Shown: one piece after another, positions 1 through 11,235 of the stretch | Layout: each line of letters begins with the position of its first letter | How positions within the stretch are numbered: the first letter of the stretch is position 1 | Assembly: GCA_038503035.1 (NCBI GenBank) | Contig: JAVSML010001003.1 | Coordinates: forward strand, 1 to 64,000 | DNA: 64,000 bases | Direction of reading: 5' to 3' | Source: Crocodylus rhombifer | Taxonomy: Eukaryota; Chordata; Crocodylia; Crocodylidae | Made by a program: the position numbers and the translations under genes | The notes under the pieces: generated by a model | What the model was told of the DNA's origin: nothing | The model's input: only the letters and a program-made list of their open reading frames with translations | Database searches by the model: none

Positions 1-1416
1 CCCCCCCAAATACCCTGAGAACCCCACCGACCCCAAATGGGCAGAACAAAAAGCCCTGGAGAGAGGGGAAAACTTACCTTTAGAGCAGGGAGAGATGGAG
101 CTGCAGCATCACATGGCACCACAATTGCAGTTTAAAAGCTCCCTATTGATCAATCTCAGTGGCACCTGGCAGATGACATCAGCCACAGGCACCTCCATGG
201 ATAATTTAAAAGGCACTCAGAGTGCCAGCAGAGGGAGAGAGGGAGAGGGAAATGCCTCCAGGCTGACCAAGGCTGGGGCAGAGGTGGTCTCCAGGCACCG
301 AGGCAGAGCAGATAGGTTCTGGTGGGCAGAGGCTGGGAAACAAAACTTCAGCATAGGGCAAGGCTCAGGTCCTATAGGGGGTAGAGAGATTTAACTAAGT
401 CCTAATGGGGATGCTGGGTCCCAAATAGATAACCCCTCTGGAGTGGAGTCTTCCTTGTTGTTGCTTTTTCTTTCTATTTTTGTTGATTTTTATTCTGAGA
501 GGCCACAAGGGCCAGGGAACAAGTTGGCCCTTATCCAAGACCTGCTATAAGGAGTAGCTCCTTGAGGACAAGGATTAGGTAGACAAGGTTGAGAAGGGCA
601 GGAAAGTACCATCAGACTTGGCCAACTTTTCCTTGAGGAAGCAGAAGCTGGGACATAGTTACTATAGATTGGAACTGGACAAGACTGAAGTGCCACAACT
701 GATCATAGCATCTTGACACTGATGGTTGGTTTATGGACAGGGTGTAGGGGAGTTGGAGCCCCAATGTGAACTGCTTCGAAAGCCACAAGTACCCGAAGCA
801 GAGATTTCCATATTTACAGTGCTGAACCCCTCTTTGACTTACAGTCTATCAAGTCGTGGCAGATAAGTTGAAGGGAGAAGAGCCTGCTTTGGGTTCTGCA
901 GAAATCATTCATTGGGTAAGCAGGAGCATTGCACTGATACTTCCATATTTATTTAAATCCAAGATGAGGTTTGTTTCCCCATTCATGGGAGACAAAACTC
1001 CTCATCTTGGATTTGAGAACAAGCTTCTCCCCACCTCCCCCATCACCTGCTCCTTGTTGCTGCCTCTACCCTCCCCCTGGCTGACCACCTCCCTACCCAA
1101 CTGCCACTTAACTTCCACCTCCAGCCCCACTTTGGTGGCAGGCATGAAGAACATGATCGCTCTGATGCCTGCCCAACCACGCAGCAGAAGCATTCAGGGC
1201 AGCTGCTTCAGCACGGGCTCCAAACCAACTCCAGGGCCAGGATATGGGCCATGGCCAGGATTAGGGCTAGAGCCAGAGTTATAGCAGCAGTTGTGACAAC
1301 AGCCTAAAAGTACTGTATGATAAGAAACATTCTTAAGAAATCACTGACAAGAAATTTTTTAAAAATATGCACATACATATACATACATATGCACATGAAC
1401 CAAATTCCTCAGTGTT
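1..1416. other. non-coding stretch, no recognised gene
   Basis: I see no gene or recognisable transposon here. Open frames are short and show no protein-like family signature. There is a small TACATA-rich patch near 1370-1395. A block at about 737-762 (GGGTGTAGGGGAG then TGGAGCCCC) recurs with two mismatches near 3310-3335, which suggests that both flanks of the hAT element at 1425 may belong to one older repeat. Confidence 0.5.
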
Positions 1417-1866
1417 ACCTAGAATAGTGTTTCTCAGCCTATGGGTCACTACCCAAAAGTGGGTCACAAAAATATATGAAAGGGTCATGAACAAACTTTA
1501 AAAATTGATTAAAATTTAAAAAATGGATTCTCCTTTAAAGGAGAAACATGTGGGAAATTGTAGCTTTTCCTGTGCAGGCTGACAGAGTTCCAGCCTGCAA
1601 AGGGCTGCTTGGGGCCCCCCCCATGCCCTGCACACACCCTCCATGCCCCATACACACACCCCTGCCCCACACACTGAGGGGTTGGGGCCTGAGGGTAGGG
1701 GGCAGCAGGTCAGGAGTGAGGGGCTTTGGGTTGGGACTCGCCATTGACATTTACAAATGGGTCCTGGGCAATATTCCCTCTAAGGAGCAGCCATCCATAA
1801 GCATGCCACCTTGGTCCATGAGTGCGCTGCCTCAGTCTTCCGTGAGACATTTACCAAAGGGGGCTG

Positions 1867-2018
1867 AGGACTGGAGGCTGGGGCCAGGAGCTGGAGCCAG
1901 GGGCCAGGGGCTGAAGCTGGGAACTGGGGGCTGGGGGATGGGCCAGGGGTTGGAGCCGGGGGCTGGGGCCAGGGGCTGGAGCAGGGGACTGGGGACTGGG
2001 GGCTGGAGCTGGAGCCTG
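1867..2018. repeat. GGGGCTGGAGCC-type minisatellite
   Basis: About 150 bp of degenerate tandem units built from GGGGCTGG, GGGGCCAG and GGAGCTGG. The strand is strongly G-rich with repeated runs of three to five G, so G-quadruplex formation is plausible. It lies inside the inner hAT-like element. Confidence 0.8.
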
Positions 2019-2036
2019 GCACAGGCTTCCCAGCTC

Positions 2037-2435
2037 TGGGGAAGTGCTCTGCTCCCCCACATCAGGGCTGGGAAGTGGAGCACTTCCCCGGAGCTGACGG
2101 AGCCCACACCATCCACTCATACCAGCCTCCATCTCTGCCTTGCCTCACCTCGGGGAGGAGCCGCTGCCTGCTCCAGTGAGGCTCCACCAGCTCCGGGACA
2201 CATCTCCACTTCCCAGCCCTGACGCCACATGCCTCCTCACTCCCGGAGGCGATGTGGGGGAGAGGAGCAGTGTCACAGAGCTGGTGGAGCCTCACTTGGG
2301 GTAGGCAGAGGCTGCTTCCTGAGGTGAGGTAAGGCAGGGATGGAGGCTGGGGTTGGGGGCTGGCACGGGCTCCGCTAGCTCTGGGGAAGTGCTCCACTCC
2401 CTGGCCCTGATGCGGGGGAGCAGAGCACTTCCCTG
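2037..2435. repeat. about 400-bp imperfect inverted repeat
   Basis: The left arm (GGGAAGTGCTCTGCTCCCCC ... CCAGCCTCCATCTCTGCC ... GAGGCTCCACCAGCTC) reappears reverse-complemented in the right arm (GAGCTGGTGGAGCCTC ... GGCAGGGATGGAGGCTGG ... GAGCACTTCCC). The centre is near 2240, between GCCTCC (2231-2236) and GGAGGC (2245-2250). The arms differ by scattered substitutions and small indels. Confidence 0.8.
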
Positions 2436-2571
2436 GAGCCAGTGGAGCCCACACTTGGCTCCTGACCCAGCCTCTCCTGGTGCACGGCTTTGAAAAGGCT
2501 GTGCGCGGCCACACTTCTTAGAGGGAACCTTGGTCCTGGGACAAAAACGGTTGAGAACCGCTGGCCTAGAA

Positions 2572-3640
2572 GCTACACAAAGACCTATATATTGCTTATT
2601 TTCTTAGGGGGAAAAAAAAGAAAAGATAGACTGTGGAAAAGACTTACCAGATGAGATAGGGAGGCGACAGGACACTGCTATGGAAGCCAAACGAGGCAAA
2701 AGTGAAACCACAGTGGGTGGAGCCACCACAGGAGATCAAAAGAAAAAGAAGTGACTGAGCTGAGAGGAACCAGGAACAGCTCCCACGTCCACATGGGTAT
2801 GCTTTATAAGACCATGCTGGAACTGACTGGTCGGCCAGACGCCTGGAGCTGGGATAAAAGACCCAGTGGAAGACAAGCGGGGGGAACCAGAAGTGGAGGG
2901 GCCAGAACTCTCAAGTGGTCCCAGCAAGGAGACCTGGTGGGTACCCCAGGAATGGGTCACTATGAGAACACAGGACCAGAGAGGGCCCAAGGATCTACTT
3001 ACAGGATTGATGTGGACAGAGGAAGGCTGTAGCTATGACTAGAGCCTGGCAGGACCCAGCAGTATCAGGATCTGGACATGGCTGACAGACGGCAGGTACC
3101 AAACCTGTGGAAGAGGTGACATACCGGGGGATGAAATGGTGCCAAGGCCGGACGCCATATAGGCAGAGAGAAATGGGGGCTGTAGGAGATGCTCAGCATA
3201 GAAGCATCACCACTAGCCTGCAGCCATAAGATCCTGAGAGACTGAACGATAAGAAGGTTCAGGACATCAACCTGGATGACACAGGTGACAACATCACGGT
3301 TGGCAATAGGCAGGGTGTAGGGGAGGCGGAGCCCCACAAAGGAGGAACAGTGGGAATGACTAAAGGAAGGAGCCAGGGGAGATAGGACCAAACATCGTCC
3401 TCCTGATCCAAACATAATCATCATCAAAGAGATGGCAGGTGAGGCCCCTGGGGAACCAACCCAAAGTCACCCCAATCACCAAGCTGGTCAGCCCAAAGAG
3501 TCATGGCTAGCTTTAAGAAGAACCCACACATATGTGACGTCCAGGGGAAAGACGCGGAAGATTACATAGACCTTACAGCATGCCCTGAATATTGTGAACC
3601 AAGGACTATTGTGGATGTGGAGGAAGTCAGCTTCAAAATT
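2572..3640. other. unassigned non-coding stretch
   Basis: No recognisable gene or transposon termini. Moderate GC with short open frames on both strands and no repeat family I can name. It may be the continuation of whatever older sequence received the hAT element at 1425, given the short block shared with about 737-762. Confidence 0.4.
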
Positions 3641-6624
3641 TTGTTGGGTTTAATTATTGGGACTGAATTGTTTGGTATTTGAATATTTTTAGTCATACAG
3701 GTATATGCAAATTACAGCATTGTCAGTGTATTAAGGATCAACACAAATTAGAAATCATGTATTTGGAACAGATTATATTTTAAGTGTGGTCATAATTAAT
3801 CCATAAATTATTACCAGAAATATCAACAGTTCTATAAACAGTACTGCCTTTCATTTCTAAGTTACAAGAATGTTGTATGATATTTGAATTACTTTTTAAG
3901 AACATATCGTTTTCCCAATAAAATGTGAGAAAACTGTTTGACTTTGAAATATAAACACATATGACATACCAACTGCTCTGAATCACAACTTTTTTACACT
4001 TTTAATCAATTTTGAAACACACTGAATTTTTAAAATTTGGAAGAAATGTGCCATAGATATTATGGGGCTCTTGAAAGCTTTTTAAATTTGGCCCTTAGTA
4101 AGAAGTTGGCTCCCACTGAGCATCAAAAAATAGCATTCAGAATGTGGAAAACCTAAAATGTAACAGAAGGAATATTATTGCATGTGGAGCAATCATGACT
4201 TAAGGTGCCAACACATTTTATTTTGTGTGTTGTGTACTTATGGACATTTTTACTTTTTGTTAACAAAGTTTACTTCATCTTGTAAATGCAATCTCACTCT
4301 TTCTGTCTTGATTTTGATATTGGGAAATATGTACTTTTTCACGTTAAAAATGTATATATTTGGTGACAAATGAAATAACAATAAAATGTGGCAATAATTT
4401 TCCTTCCTTTCTTCCTTCTATTTTACTAGATTTTGTATCTATGTCCTGTAAAGCCCAATCATTTTCTTGAAATGTTTATAATCTAGACTAGAGAGATCCA
4501 GCAATGGAGCAAAAAAATAATAGGCTCTCTACCTACAGATAAGAAATTTAGGGTGAAATCACACATTACACTTAGATCATGTGAAGGGCACTTAAAAGGT
4601 GAATGTCCATTTATTAAAGGCCATTAGTTTGTACTACATGCTGTCTGAACACCTAAAAGTTACACCACTTCAGGCAAGGGTTAATTCTTGGCTGTGCTGC
4701 CTAGCAGCACATGTTAGCATAATTTCACACTGCTCCATGGAGATAAAACAATCATGGAGATAACTGCAAAGCATTTTGCAGTTATCCTGCATTGCACCCC
4801 TCCCCCCCACCACACACACACGCACACACACACTTCATGGAAAAACTTTCCATCCTCCTAAACTCTACTGCCCAAGATCAGGCAGGGCGCTGCCCACTGG
4901 TGGCACACAGGGGTTTCATGCGGGTGCATGTACATCCCCCAAAATTGTGGGTGAAAAGCACCACAAACGCTGGCGGCAGCGCCTGCAGGCAGCTGCTGCT
5001 TGCCGCTGATACCGCTGGCGGCATCTGCAGGAGTCCCTGATCCCCTCTGGCCATCGCCGATGCTGCTGGTGGCATCTGCAAGTGGTTGCTGACCACTGGT
5101 CAGCGCTCACCACCCCCCCACCTCCACCAACACTACCGAGGCTGTCTGCAGGGGTTGCCCACTCGGCCTGCCCCTGCTGCTGACATGGTTGAAGCTGCCT
5201 GTGGGAGCTCACTGTCATCACATCCCTGCTGCTGAAACTGCCACCACCGCCTGCAGGCAGTCACCGTGCCCCACCAGCTTCCAGGGGCAGGTGTCATTCA
5301 TGGCCCTGCCAGTGACAGGAGGGGGTTGCAGTATAGGGAGCATGTAGGTGAGAGGGAGAAAGGATACTTCCCTGCAACTGTGCTCCAGTGGCTCCATGCT
5401 AATAAGAGAGTCACTGGGGTTTAGTGTGGTGGTAGCACAGATCAGAGCCTTGAATGCAGACTGAAGTACAGCTCCCTGCTACAACTGAGAGCACTTTGCA
5501 AGAAGCATTCTGAGTTACAATGAACCCCTGAACCAAACAGTTCACTACTGGCTCCAGGGGGGAGGGGTATACAGGTGCTGGTTGCCAGCTTGCAGCCAGT
5601 TTCCCCTAGCAATGGTCCTCTCTCTTAGTCTGTCCATGTTTCAGAACAGGAGGAGGGAAAGGAAGCAGAGGGAGCTTTTTCTATGGGTTCCCCAGCTGGT
5701 GCTGGAGGGTGCGGTGGGTCAACTGGAGCTTCCCACTTTGGGCAAGCTCCAATGCATCCATCCCACCTTCCAGCATGGGCTGAAAACCCCCCTGACTGAA
5801 CTCCCTCACTCCCTTTCCCCACTCCAAATCTGAAAACAGCAGCAGACTAGCAGGCAGCCTAGACGCAAGATACAGAAAATGCTCTGTTTTGAAACATCTT
5901 CATCTGACCCCTCATGCAATGAGTAGTTAGATATTTCACTCAGTTGGCCATTTTTGAAGTAGTCTGTAGCTGTGCACTTGTGTTTGATCACAGTTATAGA
6001 CTGCTTTCTTTGGCCAGATAGGGCAAAAATGATCATTTCTGTCTGCACTGCCCAATCCCTGTAGCTCCATGCTCCCACCACACTAAACACCAGGGGCTCC
6101 ATGCTAGTAGTACAGATTTCTGCCTGCTCTCCCCTGCCCCAAATCCCAGGACAGGAATGAGGGGTAGATGTGGAGAGAAGTCACAGTTTCCATTAAGGCA
6201 GCTGGAGAGCTGGCAGCACTTGGGGGAAATGAGCCAGGTGGCAGAGGGAAATTTCAATTAAGCTTGAGTAATTTTTCTGTGGAGTTTTGTTGTTTCTGGG
6301 CAAAAGCGCAGCCTTCTCTGGTGAAGGCTCTGAAGAACTGAGAACGGTTTGGGGAGGAGGCTGGGATCAGGTCATCCAGGGTTGGTGGAGGGCTCCCAGC
6401 AGCACAACTCTCTCCCTCCATCTTGTAACCCAGAATGGGAATGCAGGTGGCCTGTGGAGGGGAGCCACAGCCCTCGTGTCCCTATGTTTATCCCCCTCCC
6501 AGTTCCCTCCTTCTGCTGCAGCAACCCCTCTCTCCCACCCTCCACTCACTCAGAGCAAGGATAGAGTCCAGGTGTCCTGGCTTTTAGCTATTTCCCTGCT
6601 CACCAGCCCTGTAGTGTATTAGTG
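3641..6624. other. AT-rich unique DNA with a GC-rich island of CTG/CAG-type repeats
   Basis: From 3641 to 4780 the sequence is AT-rich with no gene. At about 4800-4833 there is a C run followed by a (CA)n tract. From about 4960 to 5280 a GC-rich patch contains imperfect repeats of the type GCTGGCGGCATCTGCAGG. The rest to 6624 is moderate GC and unassigned. No splice-bounded coding exon is recognisable. Confidence 0.45.
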
Positions 6625-6795
6625 CAGTGATGTTCAACCTTTTTTCATGTGCAGACCCCTAAAAAAACCTGAATGGAGGTATGAACCCCTTTGAATTGTA
6701 AGTGAGGGTATTCACATGCTTTTGATTAATCATAGTTATCTTTTGCGGACCTCTTAGATATAGGGGGTTCTCAGACCACAGGTTGAAAACCACTG
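6625..6795. mobile_element. short hAT-like MITE
   Basis: Terminal inverted repeats CAGTGATGTTCAACC and, as reverse complement of the right end, CAGTGGTTTTCAACC bound a 171-bp element. The interior contains a hAT-MITE-like segment (GCAGACCCCTAAAAAAACC) that resembles the element at 40056-40213 in the opposite orientation. The flanking octamers (TATTAGTG and CTGTAGGG) do not match well, so the TSD is decayed or the ends are slightly off. Confidence 0.7.
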
Positions 6796-7559
6796 CTGTA
6801 GGGGCAAGTCTGAGTTGTGCAGGCAAGAAATGCTATTAACCCTCAATTGCAACTACTCAAAGCATTTTTCAGCTCTAACACTGCTTAATGTTCCACAGAT
6901 TTAGTATGGTGTAAGTGTAACATGTAACTTCATCCTCATCAGGCACTGACTTGCCACAGTTCACAGAAAAATCTGTGTTGGAGCCAGTACCTGAACCTAG
7001 GTCTGTGTCACATATTCATTTGAAATAGTTGCAAATCATTGGATTAAATGTAGTATGAGTTAAGAAATAACTCTCTCCTGAAATACAACAACTTTGCTAC
7101 ACCACCACCAAGGGTACTTAATGTTTGCTGACTTGCTTGCACATGTATCTGGTTGCATTTTAACTGCACTTAATAAGTGTGACATTGAAAACATGACATC
7201 ACCCCTAGATTTCCTGAGTCCCAGGCTTGTGCCTTAAATACTGATTATTCTTTCTTGATAGCTGCTGGTTATTTACATATACTTATTACAACTGGAAGCT
7301 GCTTTGAAATTTTAACTACAAAAAACACTCGTTGCTCTTCTGTATACAAGAACAATTCTTTTCCATTCCGGTGGACTTTGTCTCTCCAAGTTCTGGTGTC
7401 ATCAAGGGTGGAAACCTCTCTATAGAAGAAATGCTGCATAAGACTGTACCTAACTTTTACTTTTACCTACTAAATTAATTGGCTAACGCCTGAACTATGG
7501 CACCTACTAATGTACCTTACTGATTTAGTTTTTAGTGCCCTTCTTTTTGGTATTTTTAT
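6796..7559. other. AT-rich unique DNA
   Basis: No gene, repeat family or structured element recognised in this 0.76-kb stretch between a hAT MITE and a CR1 copy. Confidence 0.45.
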
Positions 7560-7929
7560 TAGACTCACGGAAAATTAGGGTTGGAAGATAATCTAGTCCA
7601 ACCCCCTGCTCAAAGCAGGACCATCCCCAACTAGATCATCCCAGCCAAAGCTTTGTCTAGCTGGGTCTTGAAAACATCCAAGGATGGATATTCCAGCATC
7701 TCTCTGGGTAACCTGTTCCAGCGTTTTACTACCCTCCTAGTGAGAAAATTCTTCCTAATGTCTAACCTAAACTTATCTTCCTGCAACTTGAGACTGTTGC
7801 TCCTTGTTCTGTCATTTGCCACCACTGAGAATAGTTTAGCTCCATCCTTCTTTGAATCCCACATCAGGTAGTTGAAGGCTGCTATTAAATCCTCTCAGTC
7901 TTCTCTTCTCTAGACTAAATAAGCCCTGT
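7560..7929 (-). mobile_element. CR1 LINE 3' fragment, older avian-like subfamily
   Basis: Read on the minus strand, this encodes the C-terminal end of CR1 ORF2 (RLDIRKNFLTRRVVKRWNRL, then PREMLEYPSLDVFKTQLDKA at 7631-7864), followed by the CR1 3'UTR with its TTGGAAGATAATCTAGTCCA tail signature. It is 5'-truncated. The C-terminal motif differs from the neighbouring CR1 at 7930, so this is a separate, probably older insertion abutting it. Confidence 0.85.
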
Positions 7930-10900
7930 TTCATAGTTTCATAGCTGGTAGGGTTGGTAGGGACCTGAGCAGATCATCAAGTCTGACCCCCTGCCATGGC
8001 AGGAAAAAGTACTGGGGTCAAACAACCCCAGCAAGGTGTACATTTAGCCTCCTCTTAAAGACCCCCAGGGTAGGAGCCAGCACCACTTCTCTTGGAAGTT
8101 AGTTCCAAATCCTAGCCGCCCTGACCATGAAGTAGCTCCTCCTGATGTCTAGTCTGAATCTACCTTCTGCCAGCTTGTGACCATTATTTCTAGTCACTCC
8201 TGGTAGTGATGGGGGAACAGGGACTCCCCCCAATGCCTGCTGGTCCCCTCTGACTAGTTTGTAACAGGCCACTAGATCCCCCTCAGCCTTCTGTTGTGGG
8301 GGCTGAACAGGTTCATGTCCCTTAGCCTGTCCTTGTAGGGCCTGCCCTGCTGCCCCCTGATCATGCGAGTGGCCCTCCTCTAGACCCTCTCCATGCTGTC
8401 CACATCCCTCTTGAAGTGCTGTTCCCTCAGCCTGTCCTAAGTCATGTCCCCCAGCCCCCTCACCATTTGTGTTGGCTTCTGCTGGATGCTCTTCAATTTG
8501 TCCACATCTTTCTGTAGTGAGGGGCTCAAAACAGGACACAGTACTCCAGCTGTGGCCTCACCAGTGCTGAATAGAGGGAAATAATCACTTCCCTTGACTT
8601 ACTAGCAACACACCTACCAATGCAGCCCAGGATGCCATTAGCTTTCTTGGCAACAAGGGCACAGTGCTGGTGCATATTCAGCTTACTGTCCACTGTAACC
8701 CCCAGGTCCTTTTCTGCTGCCCAGGCAGTCAGCCCCCTGTCTGTACCAGTGCATAGGATTGTTCCATTCTAAGTGCAGGACTTTGCACTTGTCCTTATTC
8801 AGCCTCATGAGATTGTTTTTTAGCCCAATCCTCCAATTTGTTTAGGTCTCTGAATCCTAGCTAAAACCTTCAGTATGTCTGTGACTCCCCACATTTGGTG
8901 TCATCTACAGATTTGCTGAGGGTGCACTCTATGCCATCTTCTAGGTCACTGATGAAGACACTGAAAAAAATTCGTCCCAGAACGGACCCCTGGGGCACTA
9001 CACTTGATACTACCGGCTGCCAACTAGACATCAAGCCATTGATTACTACTCTCTGAGCCATATGCTGAAGGGGGCTGGACTCGATGATCTTCCAAGATCC
9101 CTTCCAGACCTAATGTCTTATGTCTATGAAATGTCCATTTTCTATTCACCTCACAGCCCAGTCATCCAGCCCATACTTTTAGTTTACCTGCATGAATGCT
9201 GTGGAAAACCATATCACAAGCCTTGCTAAAATCAAGGTACATCACATTCACCATTCTCCCCACATCCACAAGGCCAGTCATCTCATCAAAGAAGACAATC
9301 AGGTTGGCCAGGCATGACTTACCCCTGGTGAATCCCTGCTGACTGTTCCTAATCACCTTCTTCTTTTCCAAGTGCTTAGAAATGGATTCCTTGAGGATCC
9401 GCTCTGTAATTTTTCCAGGAGCTGAGGTGAGGCTGACTTGTCAGTAGTTCTGTGGATCCTCCTTTTTCCTTTCTTAAACATGGACACTATGTTTGTCCTT
9501 TTCCAAACATCTGGGACCTTTCCCGATCACCATTAGTTTTCAAAGATGATGGCCAGTAGCTGTGTAATCACATCAGCCAGCTCCCTTAGCACCTTGAGGT
9601 GCATCCCATCTGGCCCCATGGACTTGTACACATCCACCTTTTCTAAATTATCCCTAACCTATTCTTTCACCACTGAAGGCTGCTTACCTCCTTCCTGAAC
9701 TGTGCTGCCTGGTACAGTAGTCTGGGAGCTGACCTTGCCTGTGAAGACTGAGGCGAAGAAGGCCTTGAGCACCTCAGTCTTTTCTGCATCCTCTGTCGCA
9801 AGGTTGCCTCCCCCATTCAGTAAGTAACCCACACTTTCCATGACCATCCTCTTGCACTGACATACTTGTAGAAACTCTTCTTGTTACCCTTCATATCCCT
9901 TGCTAGCTGCAACTCCAATTGGCTTTGGCCTTCCTGACTTCATCCCGGCATGCCTGAGCAATGCTCTTATATTCTTCCCTGGTTATTTGTCCAAATTTGC
10001 ACTTCTTATAAGATTCTTTTTTGTGATTTAGTTTACTGAAGAGCTCCCTGCTAAGCCAAGCTGGTCTTCTGCCATGCTTGCTGGTCTTCCTGTGCATTGG
10101 GATGGTTTGTTGCTGCACTCTCAGTAAGGCTTCTTTAAAGTACAGCCAGCTCTCCTGGACTCCTGTCTCCCTGAGACTGGCTTCCCACTGGATCCTGTCC
10201 ATGAGTTTCCCAAGTGATTCAAAGTCTGATTTTCTGAAGTCCAAGGTCCTTACTCCACTGCTCTCCACCCTTCCTTTCCTCAAGATCCTGAACTCTGTCA
10301 CCTCATGGTTGCTGCTGCCCAAGTTGCCATCCACTACTACATTTCCCACCAATTCTTCCCTGTTTGTGTGCAGCAGGTCAAGAAGAGCATAGCCCTTAGT
10401 GGGCTACTCCAGCACTTGCACCAGGAAGTTGTCCCCAACACTCCCCAAAAGCTTCCTGTATTGCCTGTACACTGCTGTATTGCCCTCCCAGCAGATGTCT
10501 GAGTGATTGAAGTCCCCATGAGAACCAGGGCCTGTGATCGGGAAACTTCTACTAGCTGTTTGAAGAAAGCCTCATCCACCACTTCCTCTTGGTTTGGTGG
10601 TCTATAGCAGACCGCCATCACAACATTACTCTTGTTGCTTTCCCCTCCAACCCAAACCAAGAGACTCTCAATAGGTCTATCTCCAGTTTCATATTGGAGC
10701 TCTGAGAAATCATATGGCTCTTTTACATAAAGTGCAACTCCTCCTCCTCTTCTCCTCTGCGTGTCCTTCCTGAACAGTTTGTATCCATCCAGTGCTCCAG
10801 TCATGCGAGCTATCCCACGATGTCTCTGTTATTCCAGTCATGACATAGTTCCGTGACTGTGCAAGGAGTTCCAGTTCTTCCTGCTTGTTTCCCAGGCTCC

Positions 10901-11235
10901 GTGTGTTTGTGTACAGGCACCTAGGGTTTGCCCTGATTTGTCAGGATTTCCCTGATTTGTCAGGAAGCATGAGAGCACCTTCCCTGTTGCCCCCTCCTGT
11001 TTGCTGTTGAACCTGTCTGCAAAGATGCTTCTCTCTCTCATCAGGTAGATTCCATCTTTTACCAGCAATCCCTCTTGGAAGAACATCCCATGGTCGAAGA
11101 AGCCAAACATTGCTGGTGATACCACCTGCACAGCCAAGTGTTGATCTGCAGGATGCACCTGCTCCTCCCTGGGCCCTTTCCCTTGACTGGAAGGATTGAT
11201 GAGAACACAACCTGAGCCTCAGATCCCCTCCCCCT
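7930..11235 (-). mobile_element. CR1 LINE, nearly full length, decayed
   Basis: The 3' end is at 7930 (TTTCATAG repeats then GGTAGGGACC). Going upstream on the minus strand one meets the ORF2 C-terminus (FRLDIRRSYFMVRAARIWN at about 8099-8160), reverse transcriptase pieces ([20 protein letters not shown] near 8870-9061; VMYLDFSKACD near 9162-9371), the linker (TLDFRKSDFESLGKLMDRIQ at 9903-10352), endonuclease segments (GGGVALYVKEPYDFSELQYE at 10337-10804) and GC-rich 5' sequence to about 11235. Multiple frameshifts and stops break it. The catalytic FADD box has become SVDD. The 5' boundary is approximate. Confidence 0.9.
9067..9130 (+). mobile_element. tiny plus-strand CR1 3' tail inserted in a minus-strand CR1
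   Basis: The sequence GGGGGCTGGACTCGATGATC followed by a CCCTTCCAGACCTAATGTC tail and TATGAAA is the extreme 3' end of a CR1 in the plus orientation. It sits inside the minus-strand CR1 and separates two of its RT segments. Being only about 64 bp, it is an extremely 5'-truncated insertion, or alternatively a fragment brought in by rearrangement. Confidence 0.75.

Larger units (their letters stand above)
1769..2532. mobile_element. hAT-like DNA transposon (inner, nested) with GC-rich palindromic core
   Basis: Terminal repeats CAATATTCCCTCTAA (left) and CAAGGTTCCCTCTAA (right, reverse complement) match the amniote hAT family that begins GTTCCCTCTAA. A perfect 8-bp duplication GTCCTGGG flanks it at 1761-1768 and 2533-2540. 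The interior is GC-rich: a GGGGCTGGAG-type minisatellite (about 1867-2018) followed by a long imperfect inverted repeat centred near 2240. No transposase frame is evident; long open frames on both strands are by-products of base composition and symmetry. Confidence 0.88.
1425..2563. mobile_element. hAT-Charlie-like non-autonomous DNA transposon (outer, interrupted)
   Basis: The left end (TAGTGTTTCTCAGCC) and the reverse complement of the right end (CAGCGGTTCTCAACC) form the typical hAT CAGNGGTTCTCAACC terminal repeat. Flanking octamers ACCTAGAA (1417-1424) and GCCTAGAA (2564-2571) match at 7 of 8 positions, as expected for a hAT target duplication. The body just inside the left end has the familiar GGGTCAC...AAAAGTGGGTCAC signature of amniote hAT MITEs. 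No transposase is present. A second element occupies 1769-2532, so the original outer element was only about 370 bp. The terminal repeats and the TSD are seen directly; the hAT assignment is family knowledge. Confidence 0.85.

Noticed and set aside
4776..5221. Cys/Gln/Arg-rich frames around 5 kb as a possible gene
   Set aside because: They arise from imperfect GC-rich GCTGGCGGCATCTGC-type repeats.
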